A stretch of 64,000 nt of DNA, taken from Rhabditoides inermis. Taxonomy: Eukaryota > Nematoda > Chromadorea > Rhabditida > Rhabditidae. Both the position numbers and the translations under genes were made by a program. The DNA is taken from NCBI GenBank assembly GCA_963966185.1, contig CAWZYM010000253.1:880001-944000 (forward strand), read 5' to 3'. Shown in pieces: positions 23,042-35,264 of the stretch (the stretch's first letter is position 1; each line of letters starts with the position of its first letter). The notes under the pieces were generated by a model, which worked only from the letters and a program-made list of their open reading frames with translations, was not told the origin of the DNA and did no database searches.

Positions 23042-24088
23042 TGATTTTTTTCATTTCAACGTGAGTGAAGCAGTATATATTTCTCATCCGTAAAGTTCTG
23101 TGGACTGATGAACGATTTTTTTGTGTTTTTGATTTCATGAGGCAAACAAGAAAATTGTTCACTGCTCGTTCAGTCTCCAACTGCTCAGAAAAAACTGATC
23201 ACACTCTCACAGAGTTCAGTCGACATCTGTATGATCCATGTAGTGGTGAGGTAGTGGCGGGCTGAGGATCCGACGGATCCGACGTATCGTTTTGCTCTTA
23301 GTGAAAGCATTTTCCTTTTTCCCGGATTCCAACATTTTTAAACATGACTATGACAGACGATCAGACCTATTGCTTCGCACGCTATCTTTCTTCCTAATCG
23401 TATTCACGTAGCGCTTGTAAAAATGTTGGCTAAAAGAAAGTTACTTTCTTAATTTATTTTCTAGTTGTGTTATCGCCCGTGAAAAAGATTTGGCACTAAA
23501 CTTTATTGTTTCTTCTCACTTTGTTTTTGTTTTTATTCTGATATAAAATAGAACAGTTAATTTTTTTCGTAAGTATAGTTGTGATTGTTACAGCTCATGA
23601 TGATGTATTGTGTACATTCCTGAAATAGTTTATGATCCTGTCTAGACGCAAATTTCATAGTTAGCGCATGCCCTTGAAAACCGATTCACAAACATTACTT
23701 TGCATGTTTCTTGGTACATTTGAGTTGTTTTGTCCTACAAGGTCGTTTTCTCGCCTTCGCATTCACCTGTAGTTGTTTACTTTCCCATTCAGAGATGCAA
23801 TGGCAGAAGACAACTTTTCTGTGGTGCAAGGTCATTTCGGAGAAGTGGGACAACAACTGTACCCACTTGAACAAAAGAATCTCTCAAGAGCAAACTTATA
23901 GAGTTTGAAGTCTCAGCGACTAGGCTTGTCGAAACTATCGTTCTTCGAAATGCAACCAAATAGTGCAACTCCCTATCATTACTTCGCGGCACCTCATCTT
24001 CAGGAATGAGTGTGTTTACGTAGAAAAAGGTTACAATCTATTGATATGGACTAAACAAACATTTATATACAGTTGAGCATTGCATGTT
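23042..24088. other. Intergenic spacer before the TTL cluster
   Basis: AT-rich, short ORFs only. No feature was recognised apart from the probable 3' UTR of the first TTL gene. Confidence 0.4.
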
Positions 24089-24327
24089 CTAGCACTTGAG
24101 CTTCTCTCCCTTCTGGAAGATATCGAGGGTGACATAGGTCATATCGTACGTGGAGCCAATGAACTTCTTGTCGATCGGGTACGGGGTGTGCTTGTTGCAG
24201 CCCTGGAAATGAAAAGTGAACTATGACTTCTCACTTTTTGAGAAAGAAGTAAGAAAAAGAGAGAGTGCGTGATACAGAGAACTAGGAAGACAGGGAGAGA
24301 AGTGAAAGAGAGAGAAAAAGAGCGAGA

Positions 24328-24379
<52 letters not shown>

Positions 24380-24779
24380 CACAGGTTTCGCGTTGCAAGG
24401 GTGAATGATAGTGAGGTAGGGCTCAATCGAAAAGATCTCCGACTCCTCGCCATAGATCTAAAAAAAACTCATTAACCAATCGGTAATCAATCAATACCCA
24501 CCTCGAACTCTCCCTGCTCGTTGGTCTGTACCTCCTTGAGAAGATCGTCGAAAGAATCTACAGTTCATTAACATCAAACAGTGCAATTGAACAGAACAAT
24601 AACGACATGAAATATAATATAGAGTACTCACTCCTGTCCTTCTCGAATAGCTGTACAGTGACTCCAGCGAGGCGCTTCTTGTTGCAGATCACAGTTCCCT
24701 TGACAGTCACATTCTGGAGGCCAGCCTCGACGGAGAGAGCGGCAAGGGCGATGAGAGAGACGGCGAGCAGACAACGCAT
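24089..24779 (-). CDS. Transthyretin-like family secreted protein 1
   Basis: Nematode TTL proteins (PF01060) are small secreted beta-sandwich proteins; some act as extracellular adaptors, most have no known role. Exons: 24779-24632, 24557-24502, 24457-24383, 24202-24089. The protein starts MRCLLAVSLIALAALSVEAG, a clear signal peptide, followed by LQNVTVKGTVICNKKRLAGV, QTNEQGEFEV, YGEESEIFSIEPYLTI, HPCNAK and a C-terminal DMTYVTLDIFQKGEKLKC. The VKG.V.C and T.E.GEF blocks are the family core. The paired cysteines and terminal KC are shared by all five copies here. A GA microsatellite fills intron 3. An AATATATAC box lies at 24864-24872 upstream. Confidence 0.9.
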
Positions 24780-25805
24780 GGCTGCAAGGTTACGGGAGTG
24801 GAGTGACCACGAAAGAGCAGCAGCCGTCAAACACGCACTGATGCCATGCAGTGCCACTGTTTCAATATATACGCATGGCCGGTGTTACAAAGAGCGCATT
24901 GTGGGCGAGAGACGTGTGAGACAGTGTGCGGTGAATCAACGATAACAATCGCACCGTGATATCATCAAAGAAACGTAGAAACGTCCGCTCCATTTCCGCT
25001 ATTTTGTCTTCGCCGAATCATAGATCCGCGTCACTTTTTCCACAGTTTTCTCTGTTGTGTCTGCGACCGTTGGGGCCTCCGAGAATTAATGAATCATTTT
25101 CGAGATTTTGGCGTTCGTCACTTCTGCACTACACGGACAACACGACAACGAACAGTGTCGAACCCCCCATAGACAGTTTGTATGAGATAGCAAATGTACG
25201 AGCGACAGTTTGCATGAGATGATATTGCATGACCGCTGCACTCACGTGTTCTGACATTTTGCATGACTTTAAGATTTGAACACGGTACTCTCTGATCACG
25301 TTTCGTATGACTATTCGCATGAATTGAGCAAACGAAAGATTTTTCGGATTAGTAAAATTGTCGGTAAAAGATCTTTTTTTTCGCCTCATGATATATGGTA
25401 CTTTGATTGAATTTTTCTTTATGAAATCTACTTCAGTTGAAAAAAGTTGGCAGGCAGTTAAAATTTGTATAAAATCAATACTTCATTCTCATTTCCACCC
25501 GCATTTCCTTTTTAAGCAGCCTAACGCACATGAACTTGCACGGAGGCGATTCGCAAACAGGCGATAGATGTCTCAAATTATGTCTGGTAAATACTAGGAA
25601 TGATATCTGAACAATCAATTCCATTCGACAAAACAGTAAAACCGTTCTCAATCATTCACAAATCATATTTTTAACATTTATCTTTGGGGCAAATCACAAC
25701 ATATAAATATACAACATTCAATATAACAATCTATAAAACTATAACAATTGTATGCAAACTATTGAAGTATAACATAATTAAATATATATTTTAAATATAT
25801 AAATA

Positions 25806-25813
25806 TATATTTA

Positions 25814-25858
<45 letters not shown>

Positions 25859-25875
25859 TCATTTTGTGGGAGTCA

Positions 25876-25935
<60 letters not shown>

Positions 25936-26296
25936 GACTCCCTCCCTCCCTGACTCCCTCCCTCCCTGACTCCCTCCCTCCCTGACTCCCTCTCTCCCTC
26001 CCTCCCTGACTCCCTCCCTCCCTCCCTCCCTGACTCTCTCCCTCCCTCCCTGACTCCCTCCCTCCCTGACTCCCTCCCTCCCTGACTCCCTCCCTCCCTG
26101 ACTCCCTCCCTCCCTGACTCCCTCCCTCCCTCCCTGACTCTCTCCCTCCCTGACTCCCTCCCTCCCTGACTCCCTCCCTCCCTGACTCCCTCCCTCCCTC
26201 CCTGACTCTCTCCCTCCCTCCCTGACTCCCTCCCTCCCTCCCTGACTCTCTCTCTCCCTCCCTCCCTGACTCCCTCCCTCCCACAAAATGAGTCTC
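25806..26296. repeat. AT microsatellite and 16-mer minisatellite between short inverted repeats
   Basis: (AT)n at 25817-25855 and 25879-25933 is followed at 25935-26281 by about 20 copies of a CCCTCCCTGACTCCCT-type unit. ACTCATTTTGTGGGA at 25858 recurs inverted as TCCCACAAAATGAGT at 26280, bracketing the array. The long Gly/Arg/Glu/Ser frames on the minus strand are repeat artefacts. Confidence 0.9.
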
Positions 26297-26909
26297 TTCA
26301 TTTCTGTAGTCAAATGCACAGAGGCCCCAACTATCTCCCACAATAAAACTATATTGATTCTCACAATGCTTTCATAAGAAATAAGAAAACATAGTATATC
26401 GCCCCTAATAATAAATTATCGATGAAGTATACGTTTCTACATACCTTTTTAAGAGAACAGGTTTGTGTTTATAGTTTAGCGTGGAAAGAATAGTTTTATG
26501 AATGTGCTTGTCTCTGTCTCTCTCTGTCTCTCTCTTTCTTTCCTATGTGTTCTGTTTTATGCCCTAAGCACATTCAAAAATGAACTCATGCAAAATGTCG
26601 CGCTGTTCGGCGTTTGTTTCGAGAAAAGACGTTCTATTAGACCGCTCATGCAAAATGTCCACGTGCAAAAAAGATGCTCGTGCGAACAGGCGTATGGGGG
26701 TGTCGAAAGATCTGACTTTGTGACTTGTAATGACATCTCGTTCCACTCGTAGGTGGTAGATTCATTCACAGTCCCCGGAAGCAAATTCATTCACGTATTC
26801 TGTTCAGTGCATTGAAACTGACTTAACAACAGAGAACAACACTTCTAGTTTTCGAACGTTTTATTATACATGAGACTTGAGATATTAAGGAGGAGTAGCC
26901 GGGGATGTT

Positions 26910-27410
26910 TTAGCACTTCTCCTTCTCGTCGTGCTGCTTGATGTCCAGGGGGACATAGGTCATGTCGTAGGTCTTGCCGATGTGCTTCTTGTCGATCGGG
27001 TACGGGGTGTGCTTGTTGCATCCCTGCAAGCACACACATCAGTTTGAGAGAGAGAGGGGGGGGGGGTGGACTGACGGGCTTGGCTCCGCAGGGGTGGACG
27101 ATGATGAGGTAGGGCTCAATCGAGAGCACCTCCGACTCCTCTCCGTACACCTCGAACTCTCCCTGCTCGTTCGTCGTCACCTCCTTGAGCAGATCGTCGA
27201 ACGAGTCTGCAAGGCATTCGTTAGCGTGACAGGCAGACGGACGGAAAGACAGACACACTCACTGCGGTCCTTCTCGTAGAGCTTGACGGTGATGCCTCCC
27301 ATCCTCTTCTTGTTGCAGATGGCGATTCCCTTGACGGTGATATTCTGGAGGCCTGCCTCGACGGAGAGAGCGGCAAGGGCGACGAGAGAGACGGCGAGCA
27401 GACAACGCAT
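26910..27410 (-). CDS. Transthyretin-like family secreted protein 2
   Basis: Closest paralog of TTL 1: signal MRCLLAVSLVALAALSVEAG, then LQNITVKGIAICNKKRMGGI, TTNEQGEFEV, YGEESEVLSIEPYLII, HPCGAKP, GCNKHTPYPIDKKHIGKTYD and a terminal EKC. Exons: 27410-27263, 27206-27076, 27023-26910. The second exon fuses what are two exons in the other copies, so one intron has been lost precisely between GEFE and VYGEE. A TATA box lies at 27505-27513. Compact and intact; most likely secreted. Confidence 0.92.
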
Positions 27411-27504
27411 GACTGAAACACACCGTGAATCGATGAGAAAGTGATGCAGACTATGAAAACAGAGAGCGAGAGCGTAATGATGGCGGTGTGAGGAGACAAG
27501 ACCG

Positions 27505-27513
27505 CCTTATATA
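27505..27513 (-). promoter_or_regulatory. TATA box of TTL 2
   Basis: TATATAAGG on the minus strand, 95 bp upstream of the start codon of TTL 2, which leaves room for a short 5' UTR. Confidence 0.5.
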
Positions 27514-28079
27514 GGCGGTCAGCTGTTACAGTCTCTCTCTCCTCTCTCTCTCACACTCTCTCCCCTCTCTCACCTCTCTCACCTCTCGAGCTGCGATGAA
27601 ACGAGATTGGCTATGTGTGAAGGTCAGTGGGGAAACGGCCGACGACCTTGTTATGACATCAACTAAATGACTCTTTCCGGCAAAGTGAATCATCTAATGG
27701 ATAATGAGTCAGAAATGTTGCTTGAAAAAAGAAAGTCATAGCATGAATATATGTTTATTCTTCAAAAAAATGAGAATGAGAATGAGTGAGAGAGAAAGAG
27801 AGATGAGAATAGAAAGAGAGAGAAGACGGGGGGAGAAAGCAAGGTAAAATAAAGAGAAGAGAGGGGGTAAGAGAGCTCATGAACAACTAGGTTCGTTTCA
27901 GAATCGAAGCTGATCGCTTTCGAAACTTTTCAACCTTTCAAGGAAGAGCGTTATCCATTATGTATTTTCCGAGTCGAGAATACAACAACAACATGTGCAT
28001 TTCCCATTTACTAGCAGTGTTTATTTAACATACATAAACAATAATTGATAAATTTAAAAGTGTTTGTTTGCGTGCTGAC
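27514..28079. other. Spacer between TTL 2 and TTL 3
   Basis: CT/GA-rich runs at 27535-27595 and 27775-27850. No gene was seen. Confidence 0.4.
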
Positions 28080-28837
<758 letters not shown>

Positions 28838-28981
28838 GCTGGAAAATGCACTGAAAAAGCCATTGTAGATGAAGAGACAATTCGAGAAGTGAAACGTATA
28901 GAGTGAAATGGGTGCACACGTGAGCGTGTTACAATGGCGTCATCAGTCAGCTGATAGCGAATATGAGAGAGAGAAAGAGAG

Positions 28982-29025
<44 letters not shown>

Positions 29026-29377
29026 CGAGAAGGAGCTGGGCTACAATGAGGGAGCGCGCGGTGTGAAGTGAGGCGAAAGTGAGTCTGCGCAGCCAGCGTT
29101 TCCTGAAATGTATGTTCACTACACAAACACAATTATATGTTCGCTTTCACGCGTTCTAACAAAAAAAACGCGTGCATTATGTACTCAAGAAAAAGAGTCA
29201 CTGTGCAAACCATCGAGAGCAAAGATTGGATACTCACTTTTTCCTTTTCATTACCCGGGTGGCACGGTCAGATGGCGGTCTCTGCGCGGTCCGAATGTGA
29301 TCCTATCACCTCTTCATAACACCCACTGACTCACTCATCAAACCCATTGATCGTTTGTGCCAATGAAAGAGCGCTGG

Positions 29378-29385
29378 TATAAAAG
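29378..29385 (+). promoter_or_regulatory. TATA box of the helical secreted protein gene A
   Basis: TATAAAAG, 56 bp upstream of the ATG at 29434, a normal TATA-to-start distance for a short 5' UTR. Confidence 0.6.
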
Positions 29386-29433
29386 AAGTGACCGGCACGG
29401 GAGAAGGCAACCCATTCACTAACTCGCTCAGCA

Positions 29434-29995
29434 ATGCTCCGCTTCCTGCTGCCTCTCCTCCTCGTGGCTGCTTGCGTGGCGGATTGGGACGATGACATGG
29501 ATGACCTGAAGGGACTCGTGTCTGCGGCCGACCGAGCAGCGATCAAGGCGTTGGACAGGGACAGGATGTCCCCCAGGTGAGCACCCCTCCTCACCCACCT
29601 CCTAGTCTTCCTGTTCAGGTCATCGATCCGTCAGCAGTTCGACGCGATAGTGGCTCGTCAGTCGCCGGAGGTGCATTCTGTGTACAACCAGCTGGTTCAG
29701 GCCAAGCAGGCCATCAGACAGCAGATCAACCAGCAGAGGTGCGAGAAGCAAAGCGCCTCTTCATTCACGGGTGTTTTCAGAATGTCGGCTGCGCAGTCTT
29801 CGGGAGTGGCGGATGTGGTGCAGCAGCTGGATGCTGTCAGGAACGGTGAGTTGTGTCCCACTCGCCCTTCACTTTCTTGCAGACATGTCGCTGTCCTCTT
29901 CGGCAGCCAAGCAGCAGGAGAAGCTCATCAAGGCGGGTCTGACGGCACAGCAGAGAATGCAGCTCGCCAGTCTATACAGCCAGTACGACCACTGA
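29434..29995 (+). CDS. Small secreted helical protein A (possibly SXP/RAL-2-like)
   Basis: Exons 29434-29576, 29619-29738, 29781-29845, 29883-29995, about 146 residues. Starts MLRFLLPLLLVAACVADWDD, a signal peptide with cleavage near VA-DW. The mature part is acidic then strongly helical: LVSAADRAAIKALDRDR, RQQFDAIVARQSPEVHSVYN, QQLDAVRN and AKQQEKLIKAGLTAQQRMQL. It lacks cysteines after the signal. The layout resembles nematode SXP/RAL-2 (DUF148) secreted proteins, but the match is by general pattern only. It is convergent with and clearly paralogous to the gene at 30192-30905, and all four exon junctions correspond. Confidence 0.8.
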
Positions 29996-30191
29996 CTCGC
30001 ATACTGACCTACGATATACCACATTCCAGTATTGACCAATTGCATTTGAGTGATTTACCACAAATAAAGAGTTCTATTGTGTTTTGACTTTGTAACCTGC
30101 AGAACTTTTTTGAAGTGAAACGTATAGATCATATGATGGGAAGTTTATATTTTATATTTATGTACACATGTGACATGTTGAATGTTTTCAT

Positions 30192-30322
30192 TTAGTCATC
30201 GTATTTGTCGTCGAGTGATTTGAGCTGCTTCTTCTGCTGAGGTGGGAGGGCGTTCTTGATCGCCTTCTCCTGTTCCTTCACAGCTGACACGGATAGAGTC
30301 ATGTCTGAAAGGAGAGAGAAAG

Positions 30323-30362
<40 letters not shown>

Positions 30363-30905
30363 GGAATGTGAGGAAGGCACACTGACCGTTTCTCACAGCA
30401 TCCAGCCTCTGCACAACATCGCCCAGTCCAGCCGCCTGCGCGTCCATCAGTCTGAATAAGTGGAAGTTGACATATCGCTTATTAGATGTTTCACCTATGT
30501 TGTCTGATCAGATTCTGGATGGTGTTTGTGGCCTGTACCAGCTGGTTGTACGCGGACTGCACCTCCGGCGACTGACGAGCCACGATCGCATCGAACTGCT
30601 GCTGGAGCAACGATCTGATGTGTTGTGTTCAGAGCTAACCAGGAGAAGAGATAGGAATAGGGAGAGAGAGGGGGAGGGAAGAAAGAAGAAATAGAGAGAA
30701 TGAGAAAGAGAGAGAGAGAGAGAGAGGGGGGGAAGGGAGAATTATGAGAAGAGTCATCTCACCTCGCAGTGTTCTTGTCTTTCTGCAACACCTTGAGCGC
30801 AGATCGATCCGTGGTAGAGACCAGCGATTCGATGTCGTCAAAGTCCAGCCATGCGCATTCCGCCATACAAATGAAGACGAGGAGAACGAAGACGGGAGAG
30901 CGCAT
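30192..30905 (-). CDS. Small secreted helical protein B (possibly SXP/RAL-2-like)
   Basis: Exons 30905-30763, 30614-30495, 30451-30387, 30304-30192, the same structure and exon lengths as gene A. Signal MRSPVFVLLVFICMAECAWL, then IESLVSTTDRSALKVLQKDK, QQQFDAIVARQSPEVQSAYN, VVQRLDAVRN and VKEQEKAIKNALPPQQKKQL. The conserved FDAIVARQSPEV block is the best marker of this pair. A TATA-like ACATAAAGA lies at 30935-30943. Introns carry GA microsatellites (30326-30358, 30655-30735). The genes point tail to tail with less than 200 bp between stops, so they arose by inverted duplication inside the TTL cluster. Confidence 0.8.
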
Positions 30906-31652
30906 TGTTGATATGTGCCACGTTGCGAGAATGTTCTTTATGTACTCCTAGCACTGTTTGCTGGCTGCGTGTGAAATGCCGGGAGATTATAATGAGTTTC
31001 GTTTGCGAGAGAGCCTTGTGTGAGCACTACGTGTATTCAGTGTTTGCAACAAGCCTTATGGAATGCAAACAGTGCACTTATGTTTTTGAACTGCGCGGCG
31101 TAGATGAAATACGTGAGTAGATTTGTCATGTTTGCGTACTCTCTTTCACGCTGAATCATTTTTAGCGCAATTTTTTCTGAGGAAGGTGCTGGTTCAAAAT
31201 GTTAGTTGTTCGAAGTTCTAACGCGCCATGCGAAGACAGTCACCGTCTTGAACTTTGAAACAAGCAGTGTCGATATTTTTTATCCCGTTTGTACTTCTTT
31301 TTTAAATCTTAAAATTGAGAGTGTGGTTTGCATCGATACTTGACATAGAATAGTATATTAACAATCCGGGTTTCTAATTGAATAGCAGTGGTATTTCTTT
31401 TAAAGTTGATTCATTGTTACAACCCACCATTAAAAACAGTTTTTCTGTCAAATACAATCATAACAAAGTGAACAACCTGATCATCCGTGATTACCGTTCA
31501 GAAAATTTTCCGTAGTTCTGTTCGGGGTACAGAGTTGATTATGATCAGTTGAGTGATTCACGCGTGTCTTTGTCTTCGGCCATTCGCCCACTCACCCCGC
31601 TGCCTGAATGGAGAACAGCAAAAACACACCGGCGAGCCATCCACGGCTGTCA

Positions 31653-31661
31653 CATAAAAGG
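31653..31661 (+). promoter_or_regulatory. TATA-like box of TTL 4
   Basis: CATAAAAGG about 45 bp upstream of the ATG at 31702. Confidence 0.45.
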
Positions 31662-31701
31662 GAGCTGCGTCCATTCGGAGACAATCTGTCCACTCCACAC
31701 T

Positions 31702-32619
31702 ATGCGCGCCTGTCTTCTTTTCGTCGTACTTGCTATTGGTTGTGATGCTCTACTACAGGTACTCGGTGATCATTCCGTTTTGTGGTAACACTTGGAAGTA
31801 TTTTTGGTAACACTTGGACTAATATGTGAAAAAGTCCACATGTTTAAATAGGCAATCATTGATTGTATTTGAGAACATCACTGTTCGCGGTACTCTGCTA
31901 TGCGACAAGAAAAGGATGGCTAACGTGCGTGTGAGGCTGTTCGACGAGGACAGTGAGTGAATGAATGAACTCACCGGGGTTCGACCGCACTCGTTCAGTC
32001 TCGCCGGACGATCTCCTAGCAGAAGTTCGCACCGACGAGCTGGGAGAGTTCAAGTGAGTTTGGATATAAAACAACAGCAAATATGTTCAGGAACCTGGCA
32101 ATGGTACATAGTTTTCGATCCAAATGGCGTGCATCTCAAAATGCTTTCTCCGTTTTCCTATACAAACTTTTTAAAAAAATTAGGTTTGATATATTATTTA
32201 TTGCTGTTTTAATTTTCACTTTATTCAGAGTTTACGGGGAGGAGGACGAGTTCTTCGCAATCGATCCCTATCTCGTCGTCGTTCACTCGTGTCGGGCTAA
32301 GAACGTGAGTTCTAGGTTTTCTACTGTTATCATAAACACTTTTATACTTCTATTAAATTGTATTCGTATAATGTATTTGCGTAGGTATGGTACAGTTTGA
32401 TTCACAAACAAAAAATTTGTCACTTGTGATCTTTTGAAGCAGAGTATTTCAAGTGTGACGTTTGATATGTTTACGTTGCAGGGTTGTCTCAAATACACTC
32501 GCTATCCGGTGTCTCAGAAGCACATCGGAGGCACGTACCAGATGGACTACGTCGCCCTCGACATCTACCAGAAGGGAGAGCAGGAGAAGTGCGATGGAAA
32601 GGAGGTCGAGATACAGTGA
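31702..32619 (+). CDS. Transthyretin-like family secreted protein 4
   Basis: The only plus-strand member of the TTL cluster. Exons 31702-31758, 31874-31952, 31999-32053, 32229-32304, 32482-32619. Signal MRACLLFVVLAIGCDALLQ, then NITVRGTLLCDKKRMANVRV, SPDDLLAEVRTDELGEF, VYGEEDEFFAIDPYLVVVHS, GCLKYTRYPVSQKHIGGTYQ and a C-terminus with KCDGKEVEIQ, eight residues longer past the Cys than the others. The exon 2 acceptor appears to be TTTGAG rather than TTTCAG. Other junction phases match the paralogs. Confidence 0.88.
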
Positions 32620-32933
32620 CCAGATATCGTTGTTCTTATGGGGCAATAAATGTACTTATTTTTTTCTCGTTCGACGATAACGCCGTTCGATGAAAATCAT
32701 CCATGTTGGCTGTCTGTGATATTGTTACGAAAACCAGCTGGTTTTGTCGTTTCGCACCATAGCCGACACGACTCGCGTTTAGAGAAAGAATTGTGAGCGG
32801 TTCGATTGAAAGTGACACGGCCAAACCAGTAACATGCATGCTATATACCTAAACGAAGAACAGTTGTTCGGAATTGAATAATTGAGTCACAGTGAATGCG
32901 AAAAAACAACTTTACAACATGGTCCATGTCGAA

Positions 32934-33290
32934 TTATCTTTCAAAAGTACTTCCAAGTAAAAGTAGTTGGTTTGTACTGTTGTCTCAGTTGAGCAAAAGG
33001 ACTGACATGTTTTCAATGGAGACATGTGCCAACAGGCTCTCTCTCTCATACCAGTGCAAAGCGGCCATATTATAATGAACGCGTTTACGAAGTTATGCAG
33101 TTATTATCTAAAAGCACAACTTCTGTTGTAACATAACACGTCGAATAATGCTGAGAGCCTGTTTGCACATGTCTCCATTGAAAACATGTCAGTCCTTTTG
33201 CTCAACTGAGACAACAGTACAAACCAACTACTTTTACTTGGAAGTACTTTTGAAAGATAATATCTGTCCTTTTCTTAAGTTTTGTTTCAC
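32934..33290. mobile_element. Foldback element copy 2
   Basis: Left TTATCTTTCAAAAGTACTTC, right its reverse complement ending GAAAGATAA at 33260, with about 100 bp arms (compare CTGACATGTTTTCAATGGAG and its complement). The sequence just outside (TATCTGTCCTTTTCTTAAG) corresponds to the one-sided extension in the other copies. Confidence 0.75.
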
Positions 33291-33599
33291 AAAATTACAT
33301 TTTCATACAAGTTCGCGATTCGCTGCGAGGATACCGACGCGCACCCGCTATTCGCCTATCTCTCTCTCTCACTCACACACAGAGGGGGCGGGGCGAAAGC
33401 GATTGTCCGACGCCCGCCCGCCCGAGCGACCGACACCAATCTCAATCCGCACTCGAATGCGGACTCTCCGTATCTCGCTTCAAATTCAATCAAACTCAAT
33501 ACAACTTTCTATAACTCTATCGAATAGAGATGTGAATGCAATGTAACAGTGGAAATCACTTCAAAATGAGGAAAAGTGCTTCATCCGGGAAAAGTCGTT

Positions 33600-33662
33600 T
33601 TTGAGCATTCTAGCGCGCGGGGACATCCAGTACAAACGAGAGGGCGCTGGCGCGCCCTCTCT
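33600..33662 (+). mobile_element. Helitron-like 3' hairpin end
   Basis: GAGAGGGCGCTGGCGCGCCC followed by TCTCTAA and T, as in the element ending at 44522. Little else of the element remains. Confidence 0.5.
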
Positions 33663-34336
33663 AATGTATCACAAATCACAATGTGTAGTGTTGTGCAACG
33701 CAGGGTGAAATAATAACCAATTTTTATTGTTTCAATAGTGAGTATTATCAATCAATCGTTAATCCGGAATCATACAGTAGTGCCTAAGATACTAGATACA
33801 TAGGCTAACGCCGGGGAAAGACAGGTAGGCTGACGAGGTTAGTGGCGGGAAGACGATACTTGATCGATAATCACTCCTGGACCATTAGAGTACCATTATT
33901 GGCGTGTAGAGCTCCGGGATTTCCTTTGCTTCCATGCCAATGGGTATCTCCTTGCGCCATTGCTGCTTCCACATGAGGGTACTTCCCGCCGCCTCACTGG
34001 TTACTCGGGAAGGATTCTTGTCGATGACCGAACATTCGGCGGCGGTGGGGCAAAATGAGGACCCGACCGCACGCCGCGGGGAAAAGAAAAAAACATGTGA
34101 TGTTGTAGTGACGTATAAAAGGAATCAAGGACTAGTCAACTTTTTTTCAAGTTGCGCAAGGTTCATTTACTGGATAGTTCTGTTTTATGGTCATACGAGT
34201 CATACGACAAATCACGACACGAGTAATCAACGAACTATGATGTAAGTTGCAGGTTTTAAAACAATTGAAAACCAAGTAAACGAAACTTAGGTTCAAACAG
34301 AAGAGTTTCACGAACGTTGAACACGTTTGGAATGTC
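33663..34336. other. Spacer before TTL 5
   Basis: No gene was seen; a short GC-rich patch lies at 33940-34080. The right end probably holds the 3' UTR of TTL 5. Confidence 0.4.
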
Positions 34337-34548
34337 TAGCACTTGATCTTCTCGTCTTTCATGTAGATGTCGAGGGCTACGTAGTCCATGTTGTACGTGC
34401 CTCCGATCTTTGTCTCATCCACGGGGTACGGAGAGTGCTTGCGACAACTCTGCGAATGAAATGATTCGATTATTGGAATGGTTTGTGATAGCAAATAGAA
34501 AAAGAAAGAGAAAAAAGAGAGAAGAGAGAGGGAGGAAGAGAGAGAGAG

Positions 34549-34599
<51 letters not shown>

Positions 34600-35264
34600 C
34601 TTTTTGTCGTCGGGCATGTTGCAGTTGTGGACGAACACGAGGAAGGGCTGGATAGCAAAGATCTCCGATTCCTCGCCGTAGATCCTACAGTGCGCTTGGT
34701 TTACTAGACTTGACGCAAACGAGAGTTTATTTTTTTCGAACCACAACTTGGTGTAAAATTTTCATGTTGTTCTATTATTGACTTTCTGGGTCTGAAAATA
34801 CTCACGTGAACTCTCCCTGCTCGTTACTCTGCACCTCCTTGAGAAGATCGTTCCGCACTGCATACGAGTATTCCCTTCCTATTCTCCCTCTCTCTCTCTC
34901 TCTCCCTCTCTCTCTCTCTCTCTTTCTTTCTCTCTCTCTCTCTCTCTCAACCCCTCTCCCTCTCTCTCAACCCACGCATATCCTTCTCCCACAGCTGCAC
35001 TGACACGTCCGCCAGTCGTTTTTTCGAGCAGATCACAGTGCCCTTACAACAATACTTTTGAAATGTAATTTCATTTTTCTAATAGATTGTACAAACATAA
35101 ATATATACAGTTGCAATTCTGAAAGTACGTCTAGAAACGAGGTGGTCCCACTATAGTGCACGAGGATCAGCTACAAGGTTACCGCTGCATACCTTGACGG
35201 TAATGTTCTGGAGACTGGCTTCGACGCAGCAGACAACGGCGAGGAGGGCGAGCAGAGAACGCAT
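34337..35264 (-). CDS. Transthyretin-like family secreted protein 5
   Basis: Signal MRSLLALLAVVCCVEASLQ with NITVK (35264-35192), then exons near 35044-34974 (GTVICSKKRLADVSVQLWEK), 34859-34807 (NDLLKEVQSNEQGEF), 34684-34601 (IYGEESEIFAIQPFLVFVHN, then CNMPDDKK) and 34451-34337 (SCRKHSPYPVDETKIGGTYN ... KIKC). The first-intron position matches TTL 3. Two introns hold CT/GA microsatellites. The HNCNMPDDKK segment is longer than the HPCNAKP of TTL 1. Intact, secreted, function unknown. Confidence 0.87.

Noticed and set aside
25935..26281. CRISPR-like array
   Set aside because: Contiguous short tandem units with no distinct spacers, in a eukaryotic intron-rich context.
25859..26364. Gly/Arg/Glu/Ser-rich frames of about 160 residues
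   Set aside because: Translation of the CCCTCCCTGACT minisatellite and AT repeats.
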